A stretch of 64,000 nt of DNA from Halomonas urumqiensis (GTDB taxonomy: Bacteria; Pseudomonadota; Gammaproteobacteria; Pseudomonadales; Halomonadaceae), in assembly GCF_003028575.1 (NCBI RefSeq), contig NZ_PYUD01000001.1, positions 992,001-1,056,000 on the forward strand. The letters run 5' to 3'. Below are positions 40,742 through 48,474 of this stretch, piece by piece. Each line of letters begins with the position of its first letter. The stretch's first letter is position 1. The notes under the pieces were generated by a model, which did not search any database, was not told the origin of the DNA, and saw only the letters and a list, made by a program, of their open reading frames with translations. Position numbers and translations under genes: made by a program.

Positions 40742-41371
40742 ATGATCGTCACTTCAACGTGTCGTGTGCTTTCTGTTGTTGTCGCTTTGACAGTGCTTTC
40801 CGGCTGTGCGGCTACGCCGCAAGATCACGGTGCAAACACAACCCAGGATGATTATTTCTCCCGTAAGCTCCCTGGGCTGCCAGGTGAGTGGGACCCGATG
40901 ATGTCGCATGTCGACAACCCGATTCTCGAGGCCCGCCGCCTCGGCGATCCTCCCCCGGGGCTGGTGCGTGAGGCGTTGCTGGCTCAGCACGACCAATGGG
41001 CCGGCACACCCTACCGGCTGGGCGGAACGACGCGACGCGGGATCGACTGCTCGGCACTGGTGCAGCAGATATTCAGTGATACCTTCCTGGTGGACCTTCC
41101 ACGCACCACCGGCGACCAGGTGCTGGCGGGTGACCAGGTCGCGCGCGAAGAACTCAAGCCTGGCGACCTGGTGTTCTTCCGTCCTCCCGGCGTCTATCGG
41201 CATGTAGGTATCTATGTCGGTGACGGGCGCTTCTTCCACGCGTCCACCTCACGTGGTGTGATGATTTCAGAGCTCGACAACAGCTATTGGCAGCGTTATT
41301 ACTGGCAGGCCCGTCGTACTCTCGAGCCCACCACCCTGGCGCAGCGCTTGCTGGCATCCCGCGAAGGCTGA
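40742..41371 (+). CDS. NlpC/P60 family lipoprotein (MepS-like)
   Basis: A 209-residue exported lipoprotein. The signal peptide ends with lipobox LSGC, giving C22 as the lipidated residue. The C-terminal NlpC/P60 domain has the catalytic cysteine in RGIDCSALVQ, the catalytic histidine in YRHVGIYVGDG and a FFHASTS strand, fitting a gamma-D-glutamyl/meso-diaminopimelate peptidoglycan endopeptidase like E. coli MepS (Spr) or NlpC. It should act at the outer membrane's inner face on the cell wall. The MFS gene follows after 35 nt. Confidence 0.88.
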   Translation: MIVTSTCRVLSVVVALTVLSGCAATPQDHGANTTQDDYFSRKLPGLPGEWDPMMSHVDNPILEARRLGDPPPGLVREALLAQHDQWAGTPYRLGGTTRRGIDCSALVQQIFSDTFLVDLPRTTGDQVLAGDQVAREELKPGDLVFFRPPGVYRHVGIYVGDGRFFHASTSRGVMISELDNSYWQRYYWQARRTLEPTTLAQRLLASREG

Positions 41372-41406
41372 GGTCGGCTGGTCGGCTCACTCGTGGTGGA
41401 TGTCCT

Positions 41407-42597
41407 ATGATCGAGTCCCATAGCCGCGCCTGGTGGCGCGCCACCCTGGCCCTGTGTCTAGGGTCGTTTCTGGTATTCATCAACCTCTACGCGCCTCAAC
41501 CGCTGCTACCGGCGTTGCGTGAGGCCTACGGCGTGTCCACGCTGGTCGCGGGTCTGGTCATGTCCGTTTCGACCCTGGCGCTTGCCGTGTCGCTTCTGGT
41601 GTTCGGCCCGCTGTCGGACGCGATTGGTCGCGGAGCGATCATGCGCATCACGTTGCTGGTGGCCGGTTTGCTGTCGCTTGCTATCTCGATGGCGCCCAAC
41701 TTCGAGACGTTGCTGGTGCTCCGTACCCTGCAGGGATTCATGCTGGGTGGGCTGCCGGCGGTGGCGATTGCCTGGATGGGCGACGAGTTCGATCGCCCGG
41801 CACTACTCACTGCCGTAGGGCTCTACATCGGCGGCAATACCCTGGGCGGCATCGGTGGGCGCGTGATAGGCGGTGCGGTGGCGGAAATCAGCAGTGCCTC
41901 GGCGAGCTTTCTGGTGGTGGGGCTAATGACGCTGGTCGGTGTGGCCGTGTTCTGGCGCTTGCTTCCCCGTGCGCAAGCCTTCACGCCGCGGCCCTTCGAA
42001 TTGCGTGGTGCACTGGGCGATTTGCTGGCGCATCTGCGTAATCCCATGCTGCTGGCGGCCTATCTGCTTGGCGGGTTGAATTTCCTGATCTTCATCAACC
42101 AGTACAGTTACCTCACCTTTCGCCTGGCCGAAGCGCCATTCGGGCTGGGGTCGAGGTTTCTGGGATTGATCTTCGTGACCTACCTGGGTGGCACCCTGGG
42201 CTCGATGCTCTCGGGACGTCTGGCCAGGTTCCTGCCACAGCCGCTGTGCATGATGATCGGCGTCATGATCCTGATGGGAGGCACGCTGGTGACCCTGGCA
42301 GGTTCGCTCGGCTGGATCATTACCGGTCTCACCATCAATGCCTTCGGCTTCTTTCTCGCTCACTCAATGGCATCCAGCTGGGTGAGTCGCCACGCCCACA
42401 TGGCCCGCGGCAGCGCCTCCGCGCTCTACCTGGTGTTCTACTATTGCGGGGCGAGCCTCGGTGGGCTGTGGCTGGAACCCTTCTGGCACCTGGCGGGATG
42501 GCCCGGGGTGACGATCGGCTCCTGGTTGGTGCTGATCGTTACCCTGGGAATCGCTGCCTGGCTATGGCGCCAGGAGCGCCACCTCGACGCCCGTTGA
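41407..42597 (+). CDS. MFS transporter, YnfM-like
   Basis: A 396-residue permease with twelve predicted helices, starting with SLxFINLYAPQPLLPALR-type residues usual for the YnfM/YybF group. The MFS loop 2-3 signature reads GPLSDAIGRGAIM. The substrate is unknown; relatives export drugs or arabinose-like sugars. ATG 41407 is chosen because the first helix starts about 10 residues later; its Shine-Dalgarno (GGTGGA) is weak. It converges with msrA 14 nt away with no visible terminator. Confidence 0.88.
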   Translation: MIESHSRAWWRATLALCLGSFLVFINLYAPQPLLPALREAYGVSTLVAGLVMSVSTLALAVSLLVFGPLSDAIGRGAIMRITLLVAGLLSLAISMAPNFETLLVLRTLQGFMLGGLPAVAIAWMGDEFDRPALLTAVGLYIGGNTLGGIGGRVIGGAVAEISSASASFLVVGLMTLVGVAVFWRLLPRAQAFTPRPFELRGALGDLLAHLRNPMLLAAYLLGGLNFLIFINQYSYLTFRLAEAPFGLGSRFLGLIFVTYLGGTLGSMLSGRLARFLPQPLCMMIGVMILMGGTLVTLAGSLGWIITGLTINAFGFFLAHSMASSWVSRHAHMARGSASALYLVFYYCGASLGGLWLEPFWHLAGWPGVTIGSWLVLIVTLGIAAWLWRQERHLDAR

Positions 42598-42611
42598 GTT
42601 GCATGGGTGGT

Positions 42612-43271
42612 TCAGCGTGCCACGCTCACTTCACCGCCGAGGCCACCGGCTTCTTCGCCCCAGACTTCCTCGAGGCGTTCGGTGCGACGGCATGATGACT
42701 TGTAGAACTTGTAGCGCACCGGGTTCTTGCGGTAGTAATCCTGGTGGTAATCTTCGGCCGCATAGAACGCCTCGAAGTCATTGATCTCGGTGGCGATCTC
42801 GCGGTCGAAACGCTCGGCGACCTCGTCAAGACTGGCGTTGGCCATGGCTCGTTCATCTTCATTCATCGGGAATAGTGCACTGCGGTAGGGTGCGCCGACG
42901 TCGCAGAACTGTCGGTTTTCCGCGAACGGGTCGATGTTGCGCCAGAACACATGCAGCAGAGTCTCGTAATCGACGACTTCGGGATCATACTCTACCTTGA
43001 CCACCTCGATATGACCGGTGCCGCCCGCCACTACCTGGTTGTAACTGGGATTTTCCACCTCGCCGCCGCTGAAGCCCGATGTGGTGGATATCACGCCTTC
43101 CACTGGGTCGAAAGCTTCCTCGACGCACCAGAAGCAGCCGCCGCCGAACACCGCCTCGGCCGTGTCATGGTCATCGGCCAAGGCAATGCTGCCGAGACCC
43201 AATGCGCAGGGCAGTGCGAGTGCCGCCGTCCAACGGCGATCAGATAAGCGCTTGATAATTGAAAAGGGCAT
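42612..43271 (-). CDS. msrA: Exported peptide methionine sulfoxide reductase A
   Basis: A 219-residue MsrA with an N-terminal signal peptide (SIIKRLSDRRW, hydrophobic core, cut near SIALA-DD), so it should work in the periplasm. The catalytic motif GGGCFWCVEEAFD follows at about residues 42-54. GHIEVVKVEYDP, HVFWRNIDP and YHQDYYRKNP complete the family pattern, with a C-terminal cysteine in YKSSCRR as possible resolving residue. It reduces methionine-S-sulfoxide in oxidised proteins. ATG 43271 has GGAG eight bases upstream. No MsrB domain or msrB gene is adjacent. Confidence 0.92.
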   Translation of the reverse strand: MPFSIIKRLSDRRWTAALALPCALGLGSIALADDHDTAEAVFGGGCFWCVEEAFDPVEGVISTTSGFSGGEVENPSYNQVVAGGTGHIEVVKVEYDPEVVDYETLLHVFWRNIDPFAENRQFCDVGAPYRSALFPMNEDERAMANASLDEVAERFDREIATEINDFEAFYAAEDYHQDYYRKNPVRYKFYKSSCRRTERLEEVWGEEAGGLGGEVSVAR

Positions 43272-43456
43272 GGGATTGGCTCCATCGATTGGGTCTGGAC
43301 CCTTTGAGGTTGTCGCGTAACAAGGGTTCCGTACAAGATTTGTAAAAATATCATGTCTGTCGGCGGTCCCTGATTGTAAGGTAACGCAGAACCGGACGAC
43401 TCTAAGGGCATGTTCATCCTTCACCAGTCAGTCGTCCAACTCTCCTGGAGCCTTAC

Positions 43457-45682
43457 GTGACAAGACGTCGATTATTTCTGATTGCAGTGATTGCCGCGGC
43501 GGTGGCGATGTTTTTTGTGAGTGGCGCCAATGAGCTGCTGACCCTCGAGAACCTCAAGGCTGAGCAGTCGCGCTTCCAGGTGTGGTTCGCCGAGGAGCCG
43601 TTGACGGTGGCCGGCGGCTTCTTCGTCATCTACGTGGTGATGGCCGGGCTTTCACTGCCGGGGGCTACGCTTCTCACCGTGCTTGGTGGTGCGCTGTTTG
43701 GCCTGGGCTGGGGGCTTCTCATCATCTCCTTCGCCAGTGCCGTGGGCGCCACGGTTGCGGCGCTTATCGCGCGAACCCTGGCGCGTGGCCCACTGGAAAC
43801 GCGTTTCGCTCCTCAGCTCGAACGCATCAATGCAGGCATTCAACGGGAAGGCGCCTTCTACTTGTTCACCCTGCGCTTGATACCGCTGTTTCCGTTCTTC
43901 GTCATCAACCTGGTGATGGGCCTTACGCGGATGCGCCTTGCGACCTTCTACTGGGTAAGCCAGCTCGGCATGTTGCCGGGCACGGCGGTATTCGTGAATG
44001 CCGGGCGTGAGTTGGGCAGCCTGGAATCCCTGGGAGGCATCCTGTCAACGGGACTGATCGGCTCCTTTGTATTGATCGGTTTGTTCCCGTGGCTGGCGCG
44101 TGGCCTGGTCGCCCTCGTCGAACGTCGCCGCCTGGCGCGGCAGTATGACCGGCCGGCGCACTTCGATCATGACATCGTGGTGATCGGCGGTGGTTCGGCG
44201 GGTCTTGTGGCCAGCTACATCGCCGCCGCCGTGAAGGCCAGGGTGGTACTGGTCGAGCGCGACCGCCTGGGTGGCGACTGCCTGAATACCGGCTGTGTGC
44301 CCTCCAAGGCATTGATCCGTGCCGCGCGGCTGGCGCAGGAGGTGCGCGGGGCCGAGCGCTACGGCATCCATGCTGGCGAGCCGCGGGTCGATTTCCCGGA
44401 GGTAATGGCGCATGTTCATCGGGCGATTCGCGACGTCGAACCCCACGACAGCCGCGAGCGCTACGAGGGACTGGGGGTGGACGTATTGGAGGGTAGCGCC
44501 CGTCTGGAAGACCCGTGGCGGGTGCGTGTCTCAGGCGCCGGTGGCGAGCATGTGCTGACCACGCGGCATGTGATCATCGCCAGCGGTGCGCGGCCAAGGC
44601 TGCCGGCCCTTCCCGGGATTGAGGACATCGAGGTGCTGACCTCCGATAACCTGTGGCAACTCGATGAGCTGCCGGGGCGCCTGGTGGTGTTGGGGGGCGG
44701 TCCGATCGGTTGCGAGCTCGGCCAGAGCTTTGCGCGGCTCGGCAGCCAGGTCAGTCTGGTGGAAATGGGCGATCAGTTGCTGCCTCGCGAGGATGCCGAT
44801 GTCGCCCATGAACTCGAGTCGCGCCTGCAGGGGGAGGGGCTTGGCCTGTGGCTTGCCACCCGTGCACTGCGGGTCGAGGCCGCCAGGCCCGGCGAGGGTG
44901 CCATGCACCGGCTGGTGGTGGAGCGCCACGAGCCTGACGGGGAATCGCGCATCGAGACACTGCCCTTCGATCGCCTGCTGGTGTCAGTGGGGCGCCAGGC
45001 GAACGTAGCGGGCATGGGCCTTGAGGCGCTGGGTGTCGAGACACGTGATAACGGCACCCTTGATGTCGACGGTTTCCTGCAGAGCGTGCTGCCCAATGTC
45101 TGGGCCTGCGGCGATGTGGCGGGTCCCTATCAGCTGACGCATGCCAGTGCCCACCAAGCCTGGCATGCCACGGTCAATGCGCTGTTCGGTGAGTTCAAGC
45201 GCTTCCGGGTCAGTTATCGGGCGCTGCCGGCGGTGACCTATTGCGACCCCGAGATCGCCAGGGTCGGCCTCAATGAGCGGGAAGCGGGCGAGCAGGGTGT
45301 AGCGTTCGAGGTCACCCGCTATGCACTGGCCGAGCTCGATCGGGCGATCGCCGATGGGCTCACCGAAGGCTTCGTCAAGGTGCTGACGGTACCCGGCAAG
45401 GATCGCATTCTCGGTGTCAGTATCGCCGGCCATGGGGCGGGTGAGATGCTTGCCGAATTCACCCTGGCGATGACCCATGGCATCGGCCTCAACAAGCTAC
45501 TGGGTACCGTGCATCCGTATCCGACCTGGTCCGAGGCGGCCAAGGCTAGCGCCGGAGTGTGGAAGAATGCTCACAAGCCCGAGCGTGTGTTGGGCCTGCT
45601 CGAACGCTATTTCGCCTGGCGACGGGGTGGTTCGGCAGGCCGGCGGAGCGCTCCTTCATCAGTCGATGCCCGCAGGAGGTGA
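43457..45682 (+). CDS. Fusion of TVP38/DedA-type membrane domain and FAD disulfide oxidoreductase
   Basis: A 741-residue two-part protein. Residues about 1-225 form a TVP38/TMEM64 (SNARE-associated, DedA-like) membrane domain, with segments GLSLPGATLLTVLGGALFG and FYLFTLRLIPLFPFFVINLVMG. Residues about 235-741 form a class-I pyridine nucleotide-disulfide oxidoreductase: IVVIGGGSAGLVAS, the redox pair C275/C280 in GGDCLNTGCVPSKAL, a second Rossmann motif VVLGGGPIGCELGQ and the C-terminal VHPYPTWSEA with H686. It is close to mercuric-reductase-like enzymes but lacks an N-terminal mercury-binding domain. GTG start 43457 has TGGAG upstream. It overlaps the ribosome site of the next gene. Confidence 0.88.
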   Translation: MTRRRLFLIAVIAAAVAMFFVSGANELLTLENLKAEQSRFQVWFAEEPLTVAGGFFVIYVVMAGLSLPGATLLTVLGGALFGLGWGLLIISFASAVGATVAALIARTLARGPLETRFAPQLERINAGIQREGAFYLFTLRLIPLFPFFVINLVMGLTRMRLATFYWVSQLGMLPGTAVFVNAGRELGSLESLGGILSTGLIGSFVLIGLFPWLARGLVALVERRRLARQYDRPAHFDHDIVVIGGGSAGLVASYIAAAVKARVVLVERDRLGGDCLNTGCVPSKALIRAARLAQEVRGAERYGIHAGEPRVDFPEVMAHVHRAIRDVEPHDSRERYEGLGVDVLEGSARLEDPWRVRVSGAGGEHVLTTRHVIIASGARPRLPALPGIEDIEVLTSDNLWQLDELPGRLVVLGGGPIGCELGQSFARLGSQVSLVEMGDQLLPREDADVAHELESRLQGEGLGLWLATRALRVEAARPGEGAMHRLVVERHEPDGESRIETLPFDRLLVSVGRQANVAGMGLEALGVETRDNGTLDVDGFLQSVLPNVWACGDVAGPYQLTHASAHQAWHATVNALFGEFKRFRVSYRALPAVTYCDPEIARVGLNEREAGEQGVAFEVTRYALAELDRAIADGLTEGFVKVLTVPGKDRILGVSIAGHGAGEMLAEFTLAMTHGIGLNKLLGTVHPYPTWSEAAKASAGVWKNAHKPERVLGLLERYFAWRRGGSAGRRSAPSSVDARRR

Positions 45683-45683
45683 A

Positions 45684-46349
45684 ATGCTCGATCGCTGGAC
45701 CATGCCGCTGACCCAGATGCCTCTCTCGCGAATGGCTGCTGGGTTGGCGTCGCGACGGGTAACGCCCAATCAGGTCACGGTTGGCGCCTTTGTGGTCGGC
45801 ATGCTGGCACTGCCGCTGTTGGCCATGGAGTGGTATCTCGCCGCCCTTGTGGTCATTCTGCTCAATCGGCTCGGCGACGGCCTGGATGGCAACCTGGCCA
45901 GGCACACGGGCACCCAGAGTGATGCGGGAGGGTTTCTCGATATCGGTCTGGATTTCGTCTTCTATGCCGCCGTGGTGCTGGGGTTCGCCCTGGCCGACCC
46001 CGAGGCCAACGCCCTGGCGGCGGCCTGGCTGCTGTTTGCCTTTATCGGCACCGGGACCTCTTTCCTGGCCTTTGCCATCATGGCCACCCGCCACGGGCTT
46101 ACCCGGCCTGCATTCCAGCGCAAGGCCTTCTATTACCTGCATGGGCTCACCGAAGGCACCGAGACGATCCTTGCCTTCGTGGCGTTCTGCCTGTGGCCTG
46201 CGCACTTCGTGTGGCTCGCTGGCGTATTCGCTGCAGCGTGCCTGATCACCACTGCGACCCGTTTGTGGGGCGGGTATGGGACCCTGGTGCGCATTGAAGC
46301 GGCGTCTCGGAAGGCGGGGGATGGAGTCAGTTTGAATGACAGCGTTTGA
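45684..46349 (+). CDS. CDP-alcohol phosphatidyltransferase family membrane protein
   Basis: A 221-residue membrane protein with the complete catalytic signature DGx2ARx8Gx3Dx3D, read in LDGNLARHTGTQSDAGGFLD followed by IGLD. About six hydrophobic segments are present. Family members transfer a phospho-alcohol group from a CDP-linked donor in lipid synthesis; the acceptor is not evident. The start lies one base after the previous stop, inside AGGAGGTGAAATG, so it is tightly coupled to the membrane oxidoreductase. The pairing suggests a shared membrane-lipid role. Near its 3' end GTTTGAATGACAGC occurs twice in tandem across the stop. Confidence 0.85.
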   Translation: MLDRWTMPLTQMPLSRMAAGLASRRVTPNQVTVGAFVVGMLALPLLAMEWYLAALVVILLNRLGDGLDGNLARHTGTQSDAGGFLDIGLDFVFYAAVVLGFALADPEANALAAAWLLFAFIGTGTSFLAFAIMATRHGLTRPAFQRKAFYYLHGLTEGTETILAFVAFCLWPAHFVWLAGVFAAACLITTATRLWGGYGTLVRIEAASRKAGDGVSLNDSV

Positions 46350-46422
46350 ATGACAGCGAAAGAAGGGCGTGAAGGCCCGCGGGAAGATTCACGACAGCCG
46401 CCTAGGTGTACCTTAAGGTTTC

Positions 46423-46510
46423 GACACAAGCGGGTCTTGCACAAGCAGGTTTCAGCACAAGCAGGTTTCAGCACAAGCAGGTTTGAGCACAAGCAGGTTT
46501 GAGCACAAGA
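46423..46510. repeat. 16-bp tandem repeat, about 5.5 copies
   Basis: Four near-identical 16-bp units (GCACAAGCAGGTTT followed by CA or GA) occupy 46439-46502. A degenerate unit precedes them (46423-46438) and a partial one follows (GCACAAGA from 46503). They lie between two convergent genes, just before the terminator. The unit length is not a multiple of three and no reading frame uses it; it looks like a minisatellite prone to copy-number change. Confidence 0.9.
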
Positions 46511-46537
46511 AAGGGGCAGCCCAGTGGCTGCCCCTTT
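46510..46537. terminator. Bidirectional terminator
   Basis: A 12-bp perfect stem (AAAGGGGCAGCC, GGCTGCCCCTTT) with CAGT loop lies between the convergent phosphatidyltransferase and slyD genes, with T residues following on either strand. Confidence 0.85.
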
Positions 46538-46566
46538 CGCATTCAGGCGTTCGATCCATCAGGGGA

Positions 46567-47049
46567 TCAGTGTTCGTGTCCGCCTTCGCCATGCACGTGG
46601 CCGTGCTCGACTTCTTCTTCGCTGGCTTCGCGCACCGAGTCGATCTCGACGGCGAAGTTCAGGGTCTGGCCTGCCAGCGGGTGGTTACCATCGACGGTAA
46701 CGGTGTCACCTTCGACCTGGGTCACGGTGACCATCAGCGGGCCGCCCTGGGTCTGGGCCTGGAACTGCATGCCAGGCTCGATGCCTTCGACACCCTGGAA
46801 GGCGTCGCGCGGTACTTCCTGAACCAACTGGTCCTGCTTCTCGCCATAGCCTTCGGCAGGCTCGACGGTGGCGGTAAGCTTGTCGCCGGCGGCGCGACCT
46901 TCAAGCTCCTTCTCGAGGCCCGGAATGATGTTGCCGGCGCCGTGGAGGTACGTCAGTGGCTCGCGGCCTTCCGAACTGTCCAGCACCTCACCTGCATCGT
47001 TGGTCAGGGTATAGTGGAACGCAACAACGGAATTCTGCGCAATCTGCAT
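46567..47049 (-). CDS. slyD: FKBP-type peptidyl-prolyl isomerase, SlyD-like
   Basis: A 160-residue SlyD-like isomerase and chaperone: FKBP fold halves (VVAFHYTLTNDAGEVLDSS, LHGAGNIIPGLEKELEG) flank the insert-in-flap domain, and the C-terminus is His/Glu/Gly-rich (EEVEHGHVHGEGGHEH), probably metal binding. It is shorter than E. coli SlyD (196), mainly because the His-rich tail is short. ATG 47049 begins the family N-terminus MQIAQNSVV, with AAAGG upstream. It should act in the cytoplasm in folding and metal delivery. Confidence 0.92.
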   Translation of the reverse strand: MQIAQNSVVAFHYTLTNDAGEVLDSSEGREPLTYLHGAGNIIPGLEKELEGRAAGDKLTATVEPAEGYGEKQDQLVQEVPRDAFQGVEGIEPGMQFQAQTQGGPLMVTVTQVEGDTVTVDGNHPLAGQTLNFAVEIDSVREASEEEVEHGHVHGEGGHEH

Positions 47050-47303
47050 TGATGAACCTTTCGGTGAGTGCATGTCCAGACAATGGTAACGCGACAGAAG
47101 GGGGGCTGTCAGGGGCATGGATGATTTTCAGGATATCTTGATATCGGCTGAAGACGCTTCACGAACGCGCACGGCGCGGGTGAGAGAACGTCGTGACGGT
47201 TGCGTCGCCCCCACTGCCGGAGCTAACCTGTCCAGCGACTTTTCAACGTTGAATACCTCCTTCTGCACCCCTTTCGAAATCTCTTCCTACTGGAGACCGA
47301 CCC

Positions 47304-47585
47304 ATGACAGAAATCGTGATCTGGCTGATCGCATTCGCCGCGATTATCGCAGTGACCATGCGGCGCTGGGCGGCTGTGAGCCCGGGCCTCGACCGGATGC
47401 TGCCGGCCGTGATGAAGACCCATGGCGACAACGCCGTGGTGTGGAGCCTGGCCTTGGCGGTGCTTGGCGCCACTACGCTGGTGCGGCCCGTGGATGTCTT
47501 GCTCACCGTGATCGTGATCGCCATCATCGGCCTGGTGGTCGCGAAGCTGGCCGGCATGGCTTCCGGAAAGCTGGATTCCCGCTGA
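47304..47585 (+). CDS. Small membrane protein, 93 aa
   Basis: A hydrophobic 93-residue protein with an N-terminal helix (IVIWLIAFAAIIAVTM), a short basic loop and two close helices in the second half (LALAVLGATTLV, DVLLTVIVIAIIGLVVAKLA). No family was recognised. ATG 47304 has TGGAG upstream. It is monocistronic, with a strong shared terminator downstream. Confidence 0.68.
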   Translation: MTEIVIWLIAFAAIIAVTMRRWAAVSPGLDRMLPAVMKTHGDNAVVWSLALAVLGATTLVRPVDVLLTVIVIAIIGLVVAKLAGMASGKLDSR

Positions 47586-47611
47586 GAATCGGCTTGGCTT
47601 GAAGCGCAACG

Positions 47612-47645
47612 ACAGAGGCCCGCGGAGCGATCCGCGGGCCTCTGT
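47612..47645. terminator. Bidirectional terminator
   Basis: A 15-bp perfect stem (arms 47612-47626 and 47631-47645) with GCGA loop is followed by GTTTC on the plus strand; it serves the small membrane gene and convergent slyB. Confidence 0.88.
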
Positions 47646-47681
47646 GTTTCAGAGCATTGATGGCAGGCCTTTAGCCGGTGC

Positions 47682-48149
47682 TCAGTACGGCGCGACACTC
47701 AGGTTGCCGCCGCTGCCAATCAGGCGCACGCGCTGGCCCACCTGGAAGGCCTGGTCGGCCTTCTGCACGACCACCACGTTCATGCCGTCGTCGCGGCGGA
47801 TCTCCATTTCCCAGGCGCGAGTACGGTTGGCGGATTCCTCGATCCTCGAACCGGCCACGGCACCCCCGAGTGCGCCGGCGACGGTTGCCAACTGACGGCC
47901 GGAGCCACCACCCACCTGGTTGCCCAGCAGGCCGCCGATCACCGCACCACCCCCCGTGCCCAGCGCACCGCCCGCGCGACTGTCGGCCTGGATCTGTACC
48001 TGGCGCAGCGCGGTGATGGTGCCAAAGGTCACGGTCTGTGACGTCTGCGCCTGATTGCCTCGGTAGACATTGCCACCCATGGTGGATGTGTTAGCGCAAC
48101 CGGCAAGGGTCAAGGTACCGATCACGATAATGGGAAGAAGATATTTCAT
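47682..48149 (-). CDS. slyB: Outer-membrane lipoprotein, SlyB/PcP family
   Basis: A 155-residue lipoprotein with signal peptide and lipobox LAGC (C18). A glycine-zipper region (GGALGTGGGAVIGGLLGNQVGGG and after) resembles SlyB, followed by a short beta domain (WEMEIRRDDGMNVVVVQKADQAF). SlyB-type proteins stabilise the outer membrane and are often PhoP-regulated. The start follows a perfect AGGAGG. Its promoter should lie in the 325-nt spacer upstream (48150-48474), in which no gene was seen. Confidence 0.9.
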   Translation of the reverse strand: MKYLLPIIVIGTLTLAGCANTSTMGGNVYRGNQAQTSQTVTFGTITALRQVQIQADSRAGGALGTGGGAVIGGLLGNQVGGGSGRQLATVAGALGGAVAGSRIEESANRTRAWEMEIRRDDGMNVVVVQKADQAFQVGQRVRLIGSGGNLSVAPY

Positions 48150-48396
48150 GAGAACCTCCTGAGGGGTAATGGCGAAGCGGTGTTCGAGTTCCAGCGAAAA
48201 ACGCTAGAGAATCATCCTGGCTATCGAGCCGTGAACGCTGTCCGCCGACATCCTGTCATGGCGTGGTGAGTCAAGGGAAGTTGGGGAACACTGTTAAGAC
48301 CAGCCGTAGTCGAGCTAGTGCCCGTCATTCTAAGGCCGAAATAGATCAAGAAATGTGAAACTATAAAAATACGCACCAGTAGACTGCGAATCCACG

Positions 48397-48421
48397 AAAA
48401 AGGGGAGGCCAAGGCCTCCCC
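48397..48421 (-). terminator. Intrinsic terminator of aceA
   Basis: On the minus strand a 9-bp stem (GGGGAGGCC, GGCCTCCCC, 2-nt gap) is followed directly by TTTTTCG. Placed 53 nt after the aceA stop. Confidence 0.9.
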
Positions 48422-48474
48422 CGAAGGTTCCAGTCAGTCTGCCGTGATGGCCAGGTTCGCGTCACCCGCTCGGC

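Noticed and set aside
43457..45682. Frameshift or two adjacent genes instead of a fusion
   Set aside because: One continuous frame covers both domains, with a coherent linker (residues about 225-235) and a single ribosome site at 43451-43457.
46423..46510. CRISPR array
   Set aside because: The units are directly contiguous 16-mers with no spacers and no cas genes nearby.
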